From NCBI GenBank assembly GCA_951812585.1, contig OX638318.1, positions 214,819 through 278,818 on the forward strand: a stretch of DNA of 64,000 bases, given 5' to 3'. Under the pieces are notes generated by a model that ran no database searches, had not been told where the DNA came from, and was given only the letters and a program-made list of their open reading frames with translations. The stretch comes from Rhodothermales bacterium. Lineage in GTDB: Bacteria; Bacteroidota; Rhodothermia; Rhodothermales; Bin80. Positions 1 through 10,768 of this stretch are shown in pieces. How positions within the stretch are numbered: position 1 is the first letter of the stretch; every line of letters starts with the position of its first letter. The position numbers and the translations under genes were made by a program.

Positions 1-306
1 CAGCGCACCACGCACGATGTGATATTTCACGCCCGGCAGGTCCTTGACGCGTCCACCCCGTACGAGCACGATGGAGTGCTCCTGCAGGTTGTGCCCCTCC
101 CCCGGGATGTATGCAATGACCTCAATCTGATTCGTAAGCCGAACCTTGGCCACCTTGCGCAGCGCTGAGTTCGGCTTCTTCGGTGTCGTTGTGTACACAC
201 GGGTGCACACGCCCCGCCGCTGCGGGTTGCCCTGCAGCGCCGCCGCCTTCGTCTTGCGAACCTTGGGATGGCGTCCTTTCCGGACGAGTTGCTGAATCGT
301 TGGCAC
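1..306 (-). CDS. rpsL: 30S ribosomal protein S12 (3' end outside window)
   Basis: This is the decoding-centre protein S12 of the small ribosomal subunit. The first 102 codons are present and the gene runs off the left edge; the family is usually about 124 residues. The start is GTG at 306-304, reading [12 protein letters not shown]. The signature [13 protein letters not shown], containing the lysine linked to streptomycin response, and the loop [10 protein letters not shown] are intact. It lies on the same strand as ftsH, 141 bases downstream of it, with a promoter candidate in the gap. Identity is certain; only the C-terminus cannot be seen. Confidence 0.97.
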   Translation of the reverse strand, partial: MPTIQQLVRKGRHPKVRKTKAAALQGNPQRRGVCTRVYTTTPKKPNSALRKVAKVRLTNQIEVIAYIPGEGHNLQEHSIVLVRGGRVKDLPGVKYHIVRGAL

Positions 307-376
307 TGTGTCTGGTATCTACGGTCTGGTATCTACGTCGCTATTGCGCTGTACTCTGGTTCTGCATTAGCCTTGT

Positions 377-405
377 AAGATAGCGTTATACGCGCATTAG
401 TGCAA
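377..405 (-). promoter_or_regulatory. candidate sigma70-like promoter of rpsL
   Basis: On the minus strand TTGCAC (405-400) and TATCTT (382-377) are separated by exactly 17 bases, about 70 bases before the GTG start of rpsL. The gap after ftsH is AT-richer than the genes around it. This is a consensus match only; no transcript start is known. Confidence 0.4.
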
Positions 406-447
406 TAAACTCCTTTAAGATTGTGTTAAACGAGTCTCTGCCGCCTG

Positions 448-2652
448 TCAGCGGGCAGCCAGATCCGAGGCTTCGGCCTCGCGCCCGTTACCATCAGTGA
501 CCGCCGCCTCAGACGCGACGGGGCCATCACCGCCGGCAGGCTCCTCGGCAGCGGCCTGGCCATTCTCCGCGACGGGATCTTCAGACGCGATGGGGCCATC
601 GACGGTGGCAGGACTCTCGGATGCGGAGTGGGCATTTTCAGCGGCGGCTACGCGCGGCGGTCCATTGACAGTCACATATTCACCATAGGGCCGCTCACCC
701 AATACGTGCACCAGATCTGCAGGCCCCAGCACTTCCTGATCCAAGAGGAGCTGGGCCAGCTCCTCCAGCTTTTCGCGCTTGGCTTCCAAAAGCGCAAAAG
801 CGCGGCGGCGCACCTCGTCGATAAGCACGCGCACCTCTTCGTCAATGGTTTCCGCGAGCCGCTGCGAGTACGGCTTGTCAAATACAGGCATATCCTTGCG
901 CCCGTACATCACATTGAAGCTGACATGGCCCACCTTGTCGCTCATGCCGAAGTCTATCACCATCGCGTAGGCCGTCTTGGTGATGCGCTCCAGATCGTTT
1001 TGCGCTCCGGTCGACAGCTGCCCGAACACGATCTCTTCCGCTACGCGGCCGCCGATCATCATCGTCATCTGGTCCAGGAACGCTTCGCGCGTGGTGATAT
1101 ACCGTTCATCCGGCAACGACTGCGCGTAGCCCAACGCAGCCAGCCCGCGCGGCACAATCGATACCTTGATGACCGGATCGGTGTGTTTCAGGTACCACCC
1201 TGCGATGGCATGACCCGCCTCGTGATAGGCAACGATGCGCTTCTCCTCCGGCTTGATGAGCTTGTTCTTTTTCTCCAGGCCCCCGATGGTGCGATCAATG
1301 GCTTTCTCAAAGTCCACCATCGCGATGGCCTCCTTGTCCTGTCGGGCGGCCAATAGCGCCGCTTCGTTGCAGACGTTGGCAATCTCAGCACCCGCGAAGC
1401 CGGGTGTCTGCGATGCCAGCACCTCGTGATTCACATCCGTGTGCAGGACCAGGACACGCGTGTGCACCTTGAAGATTTCCGCCCGCTCCATGCGGTCGGG
1501 ACGGTCTATCATGATCTGTCGATCAAAACGCCCGGGGCGCAGCAGCGCGCTGTCCAGCACATCGGGACGATTGGTGGCAGCCATGATGATGACACCCTTA
1601 TCGGTGTTGAATCCATCCATCTCCACCAGGAGCTGGTTGAGCGTGTTTTCGCGCTCGTCATTGCCGCCCATCATCATGTTGCGACCGCGGCTGCGCCCGA
1701 TCGCGTCCACTTCGTCCACAAAAATGATGCACGGGGCCTTTTCCTTGGCCTGCTTGAAGAGGTCTCGGACGCGGGCAGCGCCCACGCCGACGAACATTTC
1801 AACAAAGTCGCTGCCTGACAGGGAAAAGAACGGCACTCCGGCTTCGCCGGCGACCGCTTTGCCCATAAGCGTCTTTCCGGTCCCCGGCGGCCCCACAAGC
1901 AGCACGCCCTTGGGCAGCACACCGCCCAGTTTTGTGAACTTCTTGGGATTCTGCAGGAACTCCACGACCTCCGCCACCTCTTCCTTGGCCTCGACCAGCC
2001 CGGCGACATCATCGAAGGTGACGACCTTGCCCTGCAAGCTGTCAAAGAGCACCGCCTTGTTCTTGCCGATGTTGAGCACCTGCGAGCCTGGATTCATGCG
2101 GCGAAGCAGGAAGACCCAGAGGGCCACCAGCAAGCAAAGTCCCAGGATCCAACCCATAGCACCACCGAACCAGCTTTCCTGGTGGGCCACCTTGAATTCC
2201 ACGCGGTGCTCCGGGTGCGCCGCGTTGTACGCGTTGAGCACCGCCACCAGGTCGTGGCTGGCTGTCTTGGTCGAGCGAAACCGCCCTTCTGACGATGAAC
2301 CGCCCAAGGGGCCGCTGCGGCCGCTCTTCACGGACACGCGCCCCTCTTCCACTGCTTGATCCGAGTAGACGCCATCAATGCGCTTGTCATTGACGATCAT
2401 CAGACTCTCCACATAGCCATCCTCAATCTGCTGGAGCAGCGTGGAATAGGAGACCTCGTTGGAGTCCGCTCCGCGCCACATCATAAAGATGTTGACGATC
2501 AGAATCCCGAAGATCGCCGCATAGATCCAGGAAAAGATGCGGGCGCGTCCCCCATCTTTGAGTCGGCGACGCTCCGTAGGGCGCGGCTCCTTCTGCTCGG
2601 GAGATACTTTAGGAGGGGGCGCTTTAGGGGACTCTTTAGGCTTAGGCTCCAT
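448..2652 (-). CDS. ftsH: ATP-dependent zinc metalloprotease FtsH
   Basis: FtsH is a membrane-anchored AAA+ protease that degrades misfolded and regulatory membrane proteins. From the ATG at 2652 it has 734 residues. A Lys/Pro-rich cytoplasmic start precedes membrane segments near residues 39-58 and 167-184. The Walker A motif GPPGTGKT lies near 254, Walker [10 protein letters not shown] near 310, then the second region of homology with LLRPGRFDR, and the zinc motif HEAGH near 477. The frame stays open to a TTG at 2682, but the ATG is the likelier start. The last 70 or so residues form an acidic Ala/Glu/Gly/Pro tail with imperfect repeats around DGPIASE and DGPVASE, absent from typical FtsH and presumably disordered. 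Confidence 0.96.
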   Translation of the reverse strand: MEPKPKESPKAPPPKVSPEQKEPRPTERRRLKDGGRARIFSWIYAAIFGILIVNIFMMWRGADSNEVSYSTLLQQIEDGYVESLMIVNDKRIDGVYSDQAVEEGRVSVKSGRSGPLGGSSSEGRFRSTKTASHDLVAVLNAYNAAHPEHRVEFKVAHQESWFGGAMGWILGLCLLVALWVFLLRRMNPGSQVLNIGKNKAVLFDSLQGKVVTFDDVAGLVEAKEEVAEVVEFLQNPKKFTKLGGVLPKGVLLVGPPGTGKTLMGKAVAGEAGVPFFSLSGSDFVEMFVGVGAARVRDLFKQAKEKAPCIIFVDEVDAIGRSRGRNMMMGGNDERENTLNQLLVEMDGFNTDKGVIIMAATNRPDVLDSALLRPGRFDRQIMIDRPDRMERAEIFKVHTRVLVLHTDVNHEVLASQTPGFAGAEIANVCNEAALLAARQDKEAIAMVDFEKAIDRTIGGLEKKNKLIKPEEKRIVAYHEAGHAIAGWYLKHTDPVIKVSIVPRGLAALGYAQSLPDERYITTREAFLDQMTMMIGGRVAEEIVFGQLSTGAQNDLERITKTAYAMVIDFGMSDKVGHVSFNVMYGRKDMPVFDKPYSQRLAETIDEEVRVLIDEVRRRAFALLEAKREKLEELAQLLLDQEVLGPADLVHVLGERPYGEYVTVNGPPRVAAAENAHSASESPATVDGPIASEDPVAENGQAAAEEPAGGDGPVASEAAVTDGNGREAEASDLAAR

Positions 2653-2748
2653 GGCGGTGCACAAATCGGCGACGGCGCACAAACGGCACGCGCTCCGTAT
2701 ACTCCAAACAAGCCGCTCTTGTTCCTTGCGGCGACCCTAAGCGGAACC

Positions 2749-5700
2749 CTAAATGCGTGAGGTTTTCGGCACCTGCGCGATCTCTGCGTCTTCCGGGAGC
2801 TGCCCCTCAAGCTGCAGCATGGCCTGTTGCGCCTGCGACAGCGTTTCAAAGAGCCCCATGCCCACGCGAAACTCCACGCCGCGCTCTACAGCCGCACCCA
2901 GTATATCTATCGGATGCGGCAGCGTGCGCCCAAAGTTTAGCGCAAACCCCACGGCAGCCTCATAGTCTTGACTCCGGTGCACAATCACCGTGTAGCCTCC
3001 CGGAGACCAGTCAATATTGCCGAGACTGGGATCGCGCTGTTGTTCGCCTTTCATACGGGGATCGGTCGGTTCCAGGCCGACAGGTGCGCGCCCTTGCGAG
3101 GACACATTGACAGAACCTACCGGGGACAACGACTGATATCCTGGATTCAGAGAGCGCCGTGGCGGTTGGGGCTGCGCAGCACGGATCGAGTCGGCGCGTG
3201 CCTGCTCAAGAGCGGCCGCCAGTGCGGCCGCCGCGGCGGCGATTGAATCCTTTACGGCAAAGTACAGCGAATCCCTGATGCCCGAATGCACCGAATCCCG
3301 CGCCGCATAGATGAGCGAGTCGCTCGCTACAAGCAGCACCGAATCACTGACCGTATTCAAGACACTCATGCTGGCCGCGGCAAGGCGGGATTCGTTCGAC
3401 GCTATCAGCAGGGAGTCATTCACCATCATGGAGTCCACCATGGCCACAACCGCCATCGAGTCCACGCGCGCCAGCGAATCGGCCGTTGCCAGCGAATCCA
3501 GTCGCCTCAGGGAATCAATCGGTGCCATGATCGCCGCCCACCGTAAATCCAAGACCTCCACGATGCTGCCGGCCGCCCGGGCCTGCGGGCTTCGGGGGTA
3601 GTGCCCTTGAAGCACCTCCAGGACGGTTTTCAGCTTGACCTCCATGGAGTCCTTCAGAGGCGGCTTGGCTGCGCGACGCATCCAGGCGGCACTCGAATCA
3701 GTCAGCGGCAACGGAGCAAACAGGTCCAGGCTGTCCTGCTGTGCCCAGTCTATGTAGATGTTGCCCGCGGCCAACAGGGCGCGCGGGGCTACGTCCGTCG
3801 CCGGATAGGCCTGCGCCGCATCCAGCATGCCATGCAGCGACGCACGATAATCTCCGTCTCGCCAGAAGATGAAGTTCTCTGCGTACAGGGTTTCGGCCAG
3901 GGCCAAGGTATCGGAAATCACCGCCTCCAGCGGCGCGATCCCCAAGTGATCTGCGGCCTGCACGGCATAAGAAGTCCCAGGAAACAGGGTCACGATCTCC
4001 CGATAGATGCGGTCGGCACCCAGCGTGTCTCCAAGGGATAGCTGCACTTCAGCCAATGCGTAGTAGGCCCGCTGTGCCGCCGGCTCCGCGCCGCCTTCGT
4101 CGATAACCATCCGGTACCAGGCGGCCGCCGAATCGGGCATGCCCATGGATAAAAAGAGTGCATTGCCCAGTTCGTACCAAGTGCGAGCGCGGTCCATGCG
4201 CATCTTTGCCTGGCTCAGCGAATCCCTGGGCACGGCTGACACGTCTATCGTCGGCAGTTCGCCGCCAGGTCCGTCCATGGCAGCGAACGTGCTGTCCATT
4301 CTTCCATATTCGGCCGTGGATGTTACGGCCGTGACCGCTGCGATTCGGCGCCAGTTTCTAGCCAGCGGACGCTCGCCCCAGATAGACACAAACTCGAATT
4401 GCGCCTGCTGCATCTGCGCTTCGTCCCTATGATAGAGGAATCCCATCTCGGCCTGTCCTATATCCTTCCCTTCAGGCAGATCACCAAACCCTGCACCGAA
4501 GTCCTGTCCCCCGACCCCCCGAAATCCCTCTTCTGCGCGCCTCCGTGACTCCTCACGGCGCAATTCTTCCCGCTGCGCCGCCTTCTCCTGGCGCAGCTCC
4601 AGAATGATCGCATCAAAAGTGCTGTCTTCCAGGCTCCCCATGTAGAGAAGCGAATCCATCAGCAGTATGCGATCCATAACCGTCGCAAACGAGCCATAGA
4701 CCCTGGCCTGCTCTTCCGCATCGGTTATGGCCCCTGGTGCCTGCTGCCCGCTGCCTTTGGCTTGCTGCGCGGACGACTTGCCTCGAGCGGTGTTCATGGT
4801 TCTTCTGCCACCACTCGTCAGGCTCGTATTAGCGGTGTCAAAGTGGGCGGCAGCCAGCTGAAAGTCCAACGCCACATCCCGGTAGAACTGAGCCAATGCA
4901 TAGTGCACCCGGCCCCGGACCTCCGACGCATCGCTGTTCCTGTCGTAGAGGAGATAGTCATAATGATCCAGCGCGGCATCGTAGTCACCTGCCGCCTGGT
5001 AGGCCCGCCCGCGCATGTAGCTCAGGTAGGCCCTGTAATCGTAATTCTTGTCGTCACGCTCCATCTTGCGCAGGCGAAGCAGTGCCTCTTCGGCATCACC
5101 CTCTTCTACGAGCACCCGGATGGCACTGTACTGCGCGGCATACGACAATTCGTACCAGGGCTTGTAGCGCTCCACCTCGTCGTAGGATGCGACCGCATCC
5201 TCATAGCGACCCAGGGCTTCGTATACCTGCCCCAACAGAAACTGGGCCCTGCTGGCCAGATCGCTGTCGCGCACGCCGGGCAATCCTGCTTCCAGCTCCG
5301 CCGCCGCTTCCTCCCAGTCTTCACGCGTGACGTGCAGCTCTGCCAGCGCCAGGCGGTATTGCGGCTCCCATCGGCGCGACAGGTCCTCACCGCTGAGCGT
5401 AGCCTGCAAGTGGTCGTACGCCTCATCGTAGGCGCCGCTCGCGATATGCGTGCGCGCCAGCCAGAAGAACGCCTCGTACTTGAGCGGAGAGTCCAGAGCC
5501 AGAATCTCCTGAAACTTCCGCTCCGCACCGACGAAGTTCACCGTGTAGAACCATGCCTTCCCGATGCAAAGGGTCGCATCATCCACCCACTTCGAGTTTG
5601 GGTGATCGCGCAAGACATCTGCGCACTTAAGGATCGAGTCCTCAAAGGGCTGGCGCTGCGTCGTGCCGCTTTCGCTTCGTCCAAAGAGTGAGATGAACTG

Positions 5701-5892
5701 GTCCTGATCGACAGCCACATTCTCTACGCTGGCATCAAAACCGGCGATGCCCTCCTCCAGCGCCTGCTCCGCATTGTAGAAGGTGTTGTAGTATGCCGAA
5801 AAGTCGTCGAACCGCTGCTTGACGAAGGTCATCCGGCTGCATCCGCCCAAAAGGACCAGGGCAAGGAAGAAGAGTCCGATGTTACGCGCCAT
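2749..5892 (-). CDS. PorW/SprE-like TPR lipoprotein with C-terminal SPOR domain
   Basis: This is a predicted lipoprotein of about 1,047 residues. The signal peptide ends in LLGGC, and the mature start FSAYYNTFYNAEQALEEG resembles PorW/SprE, the periplasmic lipoprotein of type IX secretion and gliding. Many TPR-like helix pairs follow. A Ser/Asp-rich repetitive stretch rich in DSL/DSM steps lies near 770-880, and a SPOR-like peptidoglycan-binding domain (GGYTVIVHRSQDYEAAVGFA onward) ends the protein. The ATG at 5892 is preferred to a GTG three bases upstream. The gene follows pyk by 8 bases and precedes ftsH by about 100. The PorW assignment is by resemblance of the N-terminus and architecture; no other type IX component is in the window. 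Confidence 0.7.
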   Translation of the reverse strand: MARNIGLFFLALVLLGGCSRMTFVKQRFDDFSAYYNTFYNAEQALEEGIAGFDASVENVAVDQDQFISLFGRSESGTTQRQPFEDSILKCADVLRDHPNSKWVDDATLCIGKAWFYTVNFVGAERKFQEILALDSPLKYEAFFWLARTHIASGAYDEAYDHLQATLSGEDLSRRWEPQYRLALAELHVTREDWEEAAAELEAGLPGVRDSDLASRAQFLLGQVYEALGRYEDAVASYDEVERYKPWYELSYAAQYSAIRVLVEEGDAEEALLRLRKMERDDKNYDYRAYLSYMRGRAYQAAGDYDAALDHYDYLLYDRNSDASEVRGRVHYALAQFYRDVALDFQLAAAHFDTANTSLTSGGRRTMNTARGKSSAQQAKGSGQQAPGAITDAEEQARVYGSFATVMDRILLMDSLLYMGSLEDSTFDAIILELRQEKAAQREELRREESRRRAEEGFRGVGGQDFGAGFGDLPEGKDIGQAEMGFLYHRDEAQMQQAQFEFVSIWGERPLARNWRRIAAVTAVTSTAEYGRMDSTFAAMDGPGGELPTIDVSAVPRDSLSQAKMRMDRARTWYELGNALFLSMGMPDSAAAWYRMVIDEGGAEPAAQRAYYALAEVQLSLGDTLGADRIYREIVTLFPGTSYAVQAADHLGIAPLEAVISDTLALAETLYAENFIFWRDGDYRASLHGMLDAAQAYPATDVAPRALLAAGNIYIDWAQQDSLDLFAPLPLTDSSAAWMRRAAKPPLKDSMEVKLKTVLEVLQGHYPRSPQARAAGSIVEVLDLRWAAIMAPIDSLRRLDSLATADSLARVDSMAVVAMVDSMMVNDSLLIASNESRLAAASMSVLNTVSDSVLLVASDSLIYAARDSVHSGIRDSLYFAVKDSIAAAAAALAAALEQARADSIRAAQPQPPRRSLNPGYQSLSPVGSVNVSSQGRAPVGLEPTDPRMKGEQQRDPSLGNIDWSPGGYTVIVHRSQDYEAAVGFALNFGRTLPHPIDILGAAVERGVEFRVGMGLFETLSQAQQAMLQLEGQLPEDAEIAQVPKTSRI

Positions 5893-5900
5893 CACGTGGG

Positions 5901-7331
5901 CTATTCGACTTTGCTGACGTGAATCATGTTGGTCTGCGCCTTTCTGCCCAGCGGTATGCCCGCCGTTATCACTACAACGTCCCCTTCGCGCACCAGGCCG
6001 CGTTGCATCAGCGTCTTGTGCACAACGCGCACTCCCGCGTCGGTATCATGCTGAAAGGGTATTGCGAAGCTCTTTGTTCCCCAGAGGAGCCCCAACTGTC
6101 CGATTACGTCTGGCTGATCCGTAAAGGCATACAGGGGCATGCGTGGCCGGTGTCGTGCGATAGCGCGGGCTGTGGCACCCGAGCTTGTCAGGCAGGCGAT
6201 GGCGATCGCGCCCACATGAGCAGCCAGGTCGCACGCGGCGAAGCTTACGGCTTCGGTCGTGTTATTGGTCTGATGGAGCGCTTCTGGAAGTCCACGCCGC
6301 TCGGCCGGCATGTCGTACCAGTGCCGCTCGGTAGTGCGTATGATGCGCGACATGGCGCGGACCACATCCGCTGGATGCTGTCCTACGGCGGTTTCGCCTG
6401 ACAGCATCACACAGTCCGTGCCATCCAGCACAGCATTGGCTACATCGCTGGCTTCGGCGCGTGTGGGGACGCGGCTGTCGATCATGCTTTCGAGCATCTG
6501 CGTCGCCGTAATAACCGGCTTGCCAGCGATCAGGCACTTGTGGATGATTGCCTTCTGCGCCGCTGGCACTTCACTGATGGACATTTCTATGCCCAGATCA
6601 CCGCGCGCCACCATGATGCCATCCGAAACGGCGAGAATCCGGTCGATACAGTCCACCGCCTCCGGCTTTTCGATTTTGGCGATGATGTTGGCCCGATGCC
6701 CTGCGCGCCGCAGGTATTTGCTGAGGTGCACCACATCCATTTCATTGCGCACAAAGGAGAGGGCAACCAGGTTTACACCGAGCGCTATGCCCACTTCGAG
6801 GTCGCTGATGTCCTTTGCGGTCAGGGCGGGTCCCGTGGTCTGCACCCGCGGCAGGTTGACGCCTTTGCGTGAGCGAAGCACGCCGCCCGTTGTCACGCGC
6901 GCGTGCACATTGCATCCCTCGATGCGCTCCACAGAGAGCGCCAGGCGGCCGTCGTCCATGAGCACAGAGCCGCCCGGCACAAGGTGTCTGTCCAGTGCGT
7001 CGTAGCTGATATAGATCCGGGCATTATCGCTGATGGCACCCTTGTCCGCCGAGAGTACCACGGCCTGACCCGCTTTTAGCGTCACTGCGCCGCCCTGCAC
7101 GGCGCCCACCCGGATTCTTGGTCCTTGCAGGTCCTGCAGAATGGCCACCTGGCGGCCGAGGCGTGCAGCCTCTTCGCGCACGTAACGGGCGGCCCGGCGG
7201 TGATCCGCGTGGCTGCCATGCGAAAAGTTCAGCCGAACCACATCGGTGCCCGCCTCAATGAGGGCCGCGATCACGGCCCGGTCCGTGGAAGCCGGGCCCA
7301 GCGTAGATATGATCTTCGTATGCCGTCGCAT
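5901..7331 (-). CDS. pyk: pyruvate kinase
   Basis: Pyruvate kinase makes ATP and pyruvate from phosphoenolpyruvate in the last step of glycolysis. At 476 residues it has the usual bacterial length. The start RRHTKIISTLGPAS, the N-terminal RLNFSHG, the Mg/PEP-binding stretch MVARGDLGIEM and the CVMLSGETAVGQHP motif are all present, with the regulatory C-terminal domain following. It is the first gene of a minus-strand run pyk, porW-like, ftsH, rpsL, and is divergent from the PHP phosphodiesterase with 65 bases between the two starts. Confidence 0.97.
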   Translation of the reverse strand: MRRHTKIISTLGPASTDRAVIAALIEAGTDVVRLNFSHGSHADHRRAARYVREEAARLGRQVAILQDLQGPRIRVGAVQGGAVTLKAGQAVVLSADKGAISDNARIYISYDALDRHLVPGGSVLMDDGRLALSVERIEGCNVHARVTTGGVLRSRKGVNLPRVQTTGPALTAKDISDLEVGIALGVNLVALSFVRNEMDVVHLSKYLRRAGHRANIIAKIEKPEAVDCIDRILAVSDGIMVARGDLGIEMSISEVPAAQKAIIHKCLIAGKPVITATQMLESMIDSRVPTRAEASDVANAVLDGTDCVMLSGETAVGQHPADVVRAMSRIIRTTERHWYDMPAERRGLPEALHQTNNTTEAVSFAACDLAAHVGAIAIACLTSSGATARAIARHRPRMPLYAFTDQPDVIGQLGLLWGTKSFAIPFQHDTDAGVRVVHKTLMQRGLVREGDVVVITAGIPLGRKAQTNMIHVSKVE

Positions 7332-7396
7332 GAGGGCAGTGTTTGCGCCAAGAAAGGCTATGTTTAGCTAAGTTACGTGAATCAAACGGCTGCACA

Positions 7397-8500
7397 ATGA
7401 CCAGAATCTTACCCTCATATTGTCTGGTGATGCTCTTGACGCTGCAGAGCAGTGCACAGGAACGCGTTATTCACTTCCCTGACGTAGCCCCGTTCCAGAC
7501 GCTGGTAGCGGATCTGCACATGCACACGGTGTTTTCTGACGGGTCGGTCTGGCCCAACATTCGCGTGGACGAGGCGCTGCGCGACGGCTTGGATGTCATC
7601 GCGGTCACCGATCACCTGGAGTACCTTCCGCACCGGCATGATATTCCGTTTCCTGACCGCAATCGTCCGCACGAGATTGCGACAGCGTCTGCAGGAGACC
7701 GCCCCCTCGTCGTCATCAACGGCTCGGAGATCACACGCCGAATGCCGCTGGGACACCTTAATGCGATCTTTGTGCAGGATGCCAACAGCCTGGTGCTGGC
7801 CGACTCTGTAGCGGCTTTGCAGGAGGCGAACAGCCAGGGTGCGTTCGTATTCTGGAACCACCCCAACTGGGTGGCGCAGAACCCTTCGGGGCTTGCCGCG
7901 CTGAATCCGGTGCACCTTGCGCTGCTGCAGGAAGGGCTCTTGCATGGGATAGAGATAGCGAACGATCAGACCTATTCAGACGAAGCGCTGGCGATTGCAC
8001 TGGAGCACGACCTTGCGATTTTGGCCACCTCCGATATCCACGGCCTTGTAGACTGGCAGTTTGCAGTGCCAGAGGGAGGACATCGGCCTGTGACCCTGGT
8101 CTTTGCAACCGGTCGTGAGAAAAGCGCAATCAGGGAGGCCCTCAGGGCGCGGCGCACGGTGGCATACTTCAAGCACCGCCTTATTGGACGCGCCGAAACC
8201 CTTGAGCCGCTATTGGCGGCATCCCTTACCGTCACGAATGCCGCGTACGGCTTCGGCACGACGGTGGTGGCAGTCACCATCAGCAACGCGTCGTCGACTC
8301 CCTTCACGCTGCGCAACGTGTCTGCGTACACCTTGCACGAACACACCGATCTCATCGTGGTGCCTGCACGCGGTGAGGTCACCATCAAGGTCAAGACCGG
8401 CGAGCGGCTTTCGTCGTTGACGCTCACTTTTGAGGCTCTGAACGCGCTCACTGCGCCCGGCACGCATCCCCGCCTGCCTTTGGCGGTGGATGTGCCCTGA
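7397..8500 (+). CDS. exported PHP-domain phosphodiesterase (Sb-PDE-like)
   Basis: This 367-residue protein has a PHP metallophosphoesterase domain and resembles the Sb-PDE family of organophosphate diesterases known from Sphingobacteriia. The ATG at 7397 gives a signal peptide (TRILPSYCLVMLLTLQSSAQ); the frame is open further upstream but without a leader. PHP metal ligands are visible in DLHMHTVFSDG, VTDHLEY, the FWNHPNW motif and TSDIHG. A C-terminal beta-rich region of about 110 residues follows the catalytic part. The natural substrate cannot be inferred from the sequence. An export signal suggests periplasmic scavenging of phosphate esters. Confidence 0.8.
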   Translation: MTRILPSYCLVMLLTLQSSAQERVIHFPDVAPFQTLVADLHMHTVFSDGSVWPNIRVDEALRDGLDVIAVTDHLEYLPHRHDIPFPDRNRPHEIATASAGDRPLVVINGSEITRRMPLGHLNAIFVQDANSLVLADSVAALQEANSQGAFVFWNHPNWVAQNPSGLAALNPVHLALLQEGLLHGIEIANDQTYSDEALAIALEHDLAILATSDIHGLVDWQFAVPEGGHRPVTLVFATGREKSAIREALRARRTVAYFKHRLIGRAETLEPLLAASLTVTNAAYGFGTTVVAVTISNASSTPFTLRNVSAYTLHEHTDLIVVPARGEVTIKVKTGERLSSLTLTFEALNALTAPGTHPRLPLAVDVP

Positions 8501-8570
8501 GCGACGATGTTACTTTAGCACCCGTATGCGCGCCTTTAGTCATAAGGCACTCATCAACCTGTCAAGCGCC

Positions 8571-8990
8571 ATGAAAGTACACGCTGCTCTTTTCCTTACA
8601 CTCCTTCTCCTCGCTGGATGTGCGACTACGCAGTCCATCTCAGTGGAGACACGCACGCGCAATTACGATGCCGATTACGACGCGGTTTTTGATGCTGTTG
8701 TTGCCGCACTGGCAATAGACGGCTACTCTGTGACCGAGGCAGACCGTGAAAACGGAATCATCAACACGGACGAGCGTGTCCGCGTAGGCCTGCGAATTTT
8801 CCAGGGCAACCGCACCAAGATCACGGCGCTGGTTCGGGACACCGATGACGGCGCAACCGTCGTGCTGAATCTTGCCACCTCCAACGCCAATGAGGAAGGA
8901 GGTGAGTCTGTTTCGATTATGCCGAAGAGCGCCGCGCGCCAGTTCTATCGCGAGTTCTTCGCCAAAATCACTGCCCAGCTGCCCAGCTGA
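8571..8990 (+). CDS. small lipoprotein of unknown function
   Basis: A 139-residue protein starts at ATG 8571 with a lipoprotein signal MKVHAALFLTLLLLAGC. The mature part reads as an alpha/beta domain: YDAVFDAVVAALAIDGYSV, then beta strands ending in a helix with RQFYREFFAKI. This is the general layout of small outer-membrane or periplasmic lipoproteins with a fold used once per protein. The frame is open upstream to 8490, overlapping the previous gene, but the lipobox fixes the start. No family name can be assigned with confidence. Confidence 0.75.
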   Translation: MKVHAALFLTLLLLAGCATTQSISVETRTRNYDADYDAVFDAVVAALAIDGYSVTEADRENGIINTDERVRVGLRIFQGNRTKITALVRDTDDGATVVLNLATSNANEEGGESVSIMPKSAARQFYREFFAKITAQLPS

Positions 8991-9555
8991 CCCCGGTGCG
9001 CCAGAGTCTGGCGTTTGCCAGGCTCCAGTGCTTGCGACCCGCCACTCGCACGCCCCGTCCCAGTGCCGGTCGGACGGCGCTGCAGGTCTAGCGTGTATGT
9101 GCAGGAGTCAAATGTCACACTGCCCTCGCTTGCGCACAGTTGCAGCCTGGCTGACGCCTCACCGGCCTTTGCCCTTCTGTACGGCAACTGAATTGCGCCG
9201 GCGCGTCTTGCCTGCGGCGCCTATGGTACGCACAGACGTCAACGGAAACCGTGAGACACCAGATTTGCTTCTGGTGCCCCATTGCGCGCTTGTGCCACGC
9301 TACAGAAACCTTCGCTGTGGAACATCTGCTGCATCAAAGCGGTGGAAAGCGTCACCAACGCGATGCGCCTGTGCTGCGGGCTTCACGACCTGACCTGCGC
9401 CCGGCGGAAAAACACTCATGCTCGATGATCGGATCCAGAGAGGCTCCTCGACTTCGACCAGTCGAGTGAACATGGGTCCTGGCCGATTGGGCACGCACAG
9501 ACGATTTCCCAGAGCGGCTCGTGCAAGCTGCCTGCTGAATCGTGCTGCGCGGTGA
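8991..9555. other. gene-free stretch at the left edge of the island
   Basis: No convincing coding region is seen on either strand; the open frames are Arg/Ala/Cys-rich and start and stop at random. A short inverted repeat, CGCCAGA and TCTGGCG with one base between, follows the lipoprotein stop but has no T-run. This looks like eroded DNA at the boundary of the island that continues to about 17200. Confidence 0.4.
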
Positions 9556-9676
9556 ATGGATGCCCTGGCCAAAGTGCAAGCCAAAGTGCAAATAGCGGGT
9601 GCTCTCCGGTGAACACATAACGCTGCGTGCGCAGCGCAAGTGACAAACCTCCGACTGGAATGGGCGAATTCGTTCA
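9556..9676 (+). repeat. 121-bp perfect direct repeat, copy 1
   Basis: These 121 bases are identical, without one mismatch, to 13564-13684, at an offset of 4,008 bases; identity stops sharply at both ends. Inside are two tandem copies of CCAAAGTGCAA and an inverted repeat CGCTGCG-TG-CGCAGCG. It encodes nothing recognisable. The two copies bracket the decayed metal genes, the Fur gene and the propeller lipoprotein gene. Confidence 0.9.
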
Positions 9677-10580
9677 TGGAAGCAGGTCCGTCGCCGATCA
9701 TATCGCGTGATTCACCAGTGCTTCAATATCCGTGCGGTGAGAACACCCATTGGGAAGACCGCTATTGGCCAGAGTGGGCGCATATGCCATCTCGGCGCCG
9801 CGTATTGCAACGCGTATTGCAAACTCCGCCGATTATGCTGGCCCGGCCCAGGTACCGGCCGTGTTCCTCCGGCTATGCGTTGCGCTGTCAAGGATGACCT
9901 TGTCTCGTTAATCTCCTATTGCTGGGCGCATCCTCGACCATGGGCACGGTGCTCTGCCTGGCGCGCGTCGATCTGCCACCGAAGTTCAATCAGGACTATC
10001 CACGATCATTGTAAACTGATATTTGAGAACGTGTTACGGCATAGCATAACGAGCTATGTATCACTTACGATATGCAAAAAATAGCCGACTTTCGTCGGAT
10101 CAGTTGGGATCGCGGCGGACGAAGTTGCGGGATCGGAAGGGAGTGAGGCCAACTCGCAACCGGACGATCTCTCGCCCCCGATGAGTGGTTCTTCGGCTCG
10201 GCCCCATCCGCCGACCGCGCATCCGTGGTGAAGCGTCCGGCCAGTCCAGGCGACCAACTCGCGGGCGATCTCGCCAAAGCGTCGTCGCCGCGGCCTTGGA
10301 CGGCGCTGTCGTTCGTTACCGGCACGGCTTCGCGGGCGTCCGCAGGGCTGACTTGGAACACTGTAAGCTGCTCAAGCCAGCCTACCCTTTGTGGGTACAA
10401 AGGGGCTGGCGAGGGACTCGCCCCTTCGATCCCCAACAACGCCCTCGCTGACGCTCGGAGTTCGCGGGCTGCGGCCCGGCCCTCGGTAGAGAGCCATCCG
10501 GGGCGGACGGGGGCGGAGGTTCTGGAGGCGGCCCCCCGCCCCCAACCAGTTGGCCTACGTCAGCTTGGAGAAGGGTGAGC
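9677..10580. other. gene-free, eroded stretch inside the island
   Basis: No intact gene is recognised. A 12-base tandem duplication (CGCGTATTGCAA, 9799-9822) and an inverted repeat CATAGC/GCTATG near 10040-10060 are visible. Composition changes from mixed to clearly GC-rich after about 10100, suggesting a junction between two sources of DNA. Broken frames on both strands may be remnants but match nothing I can name. Confidence 0.4.
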
Positions 10581-10709
10581 GCGTGCCGGTCTCCTTCTGG
10601 AGACCCACTCTGGATCCACGGCACCTTAACCGTGGAAGAGACGACAAACCTGTACGGATCGGTGTCCTTCAAGATGGCCGGCACCTCGATTACGCCCTAC
10701 GAGTGGTGA
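10581..10709 (+). pseudogene. C-terminal remnant resembling a DUF3299 protein
   Basis: One frame ending at TGA 10707-10709 reads as a compact protein end: PLWIHGTLTVEE, then VSFKMAGTSITPYEW. That strand pattern and the closing Tyr-Glu-aromatic resemble the C-termini of DUF3299 proteins, which I recall beside zinc-uptake genes, MerC-domain proteins and Zur. No upstream part of the gene is visible. The reading is tentative and gains most of its weight from the merC and Fur-family genes directly downstream. Confidence 0.35.
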
Positions 10710-10768
10710 CGAGCCGAGGCCCTGCGGCCATCCCAGGCGTACCCATCCCGCGCGGGGGTGATGGATGG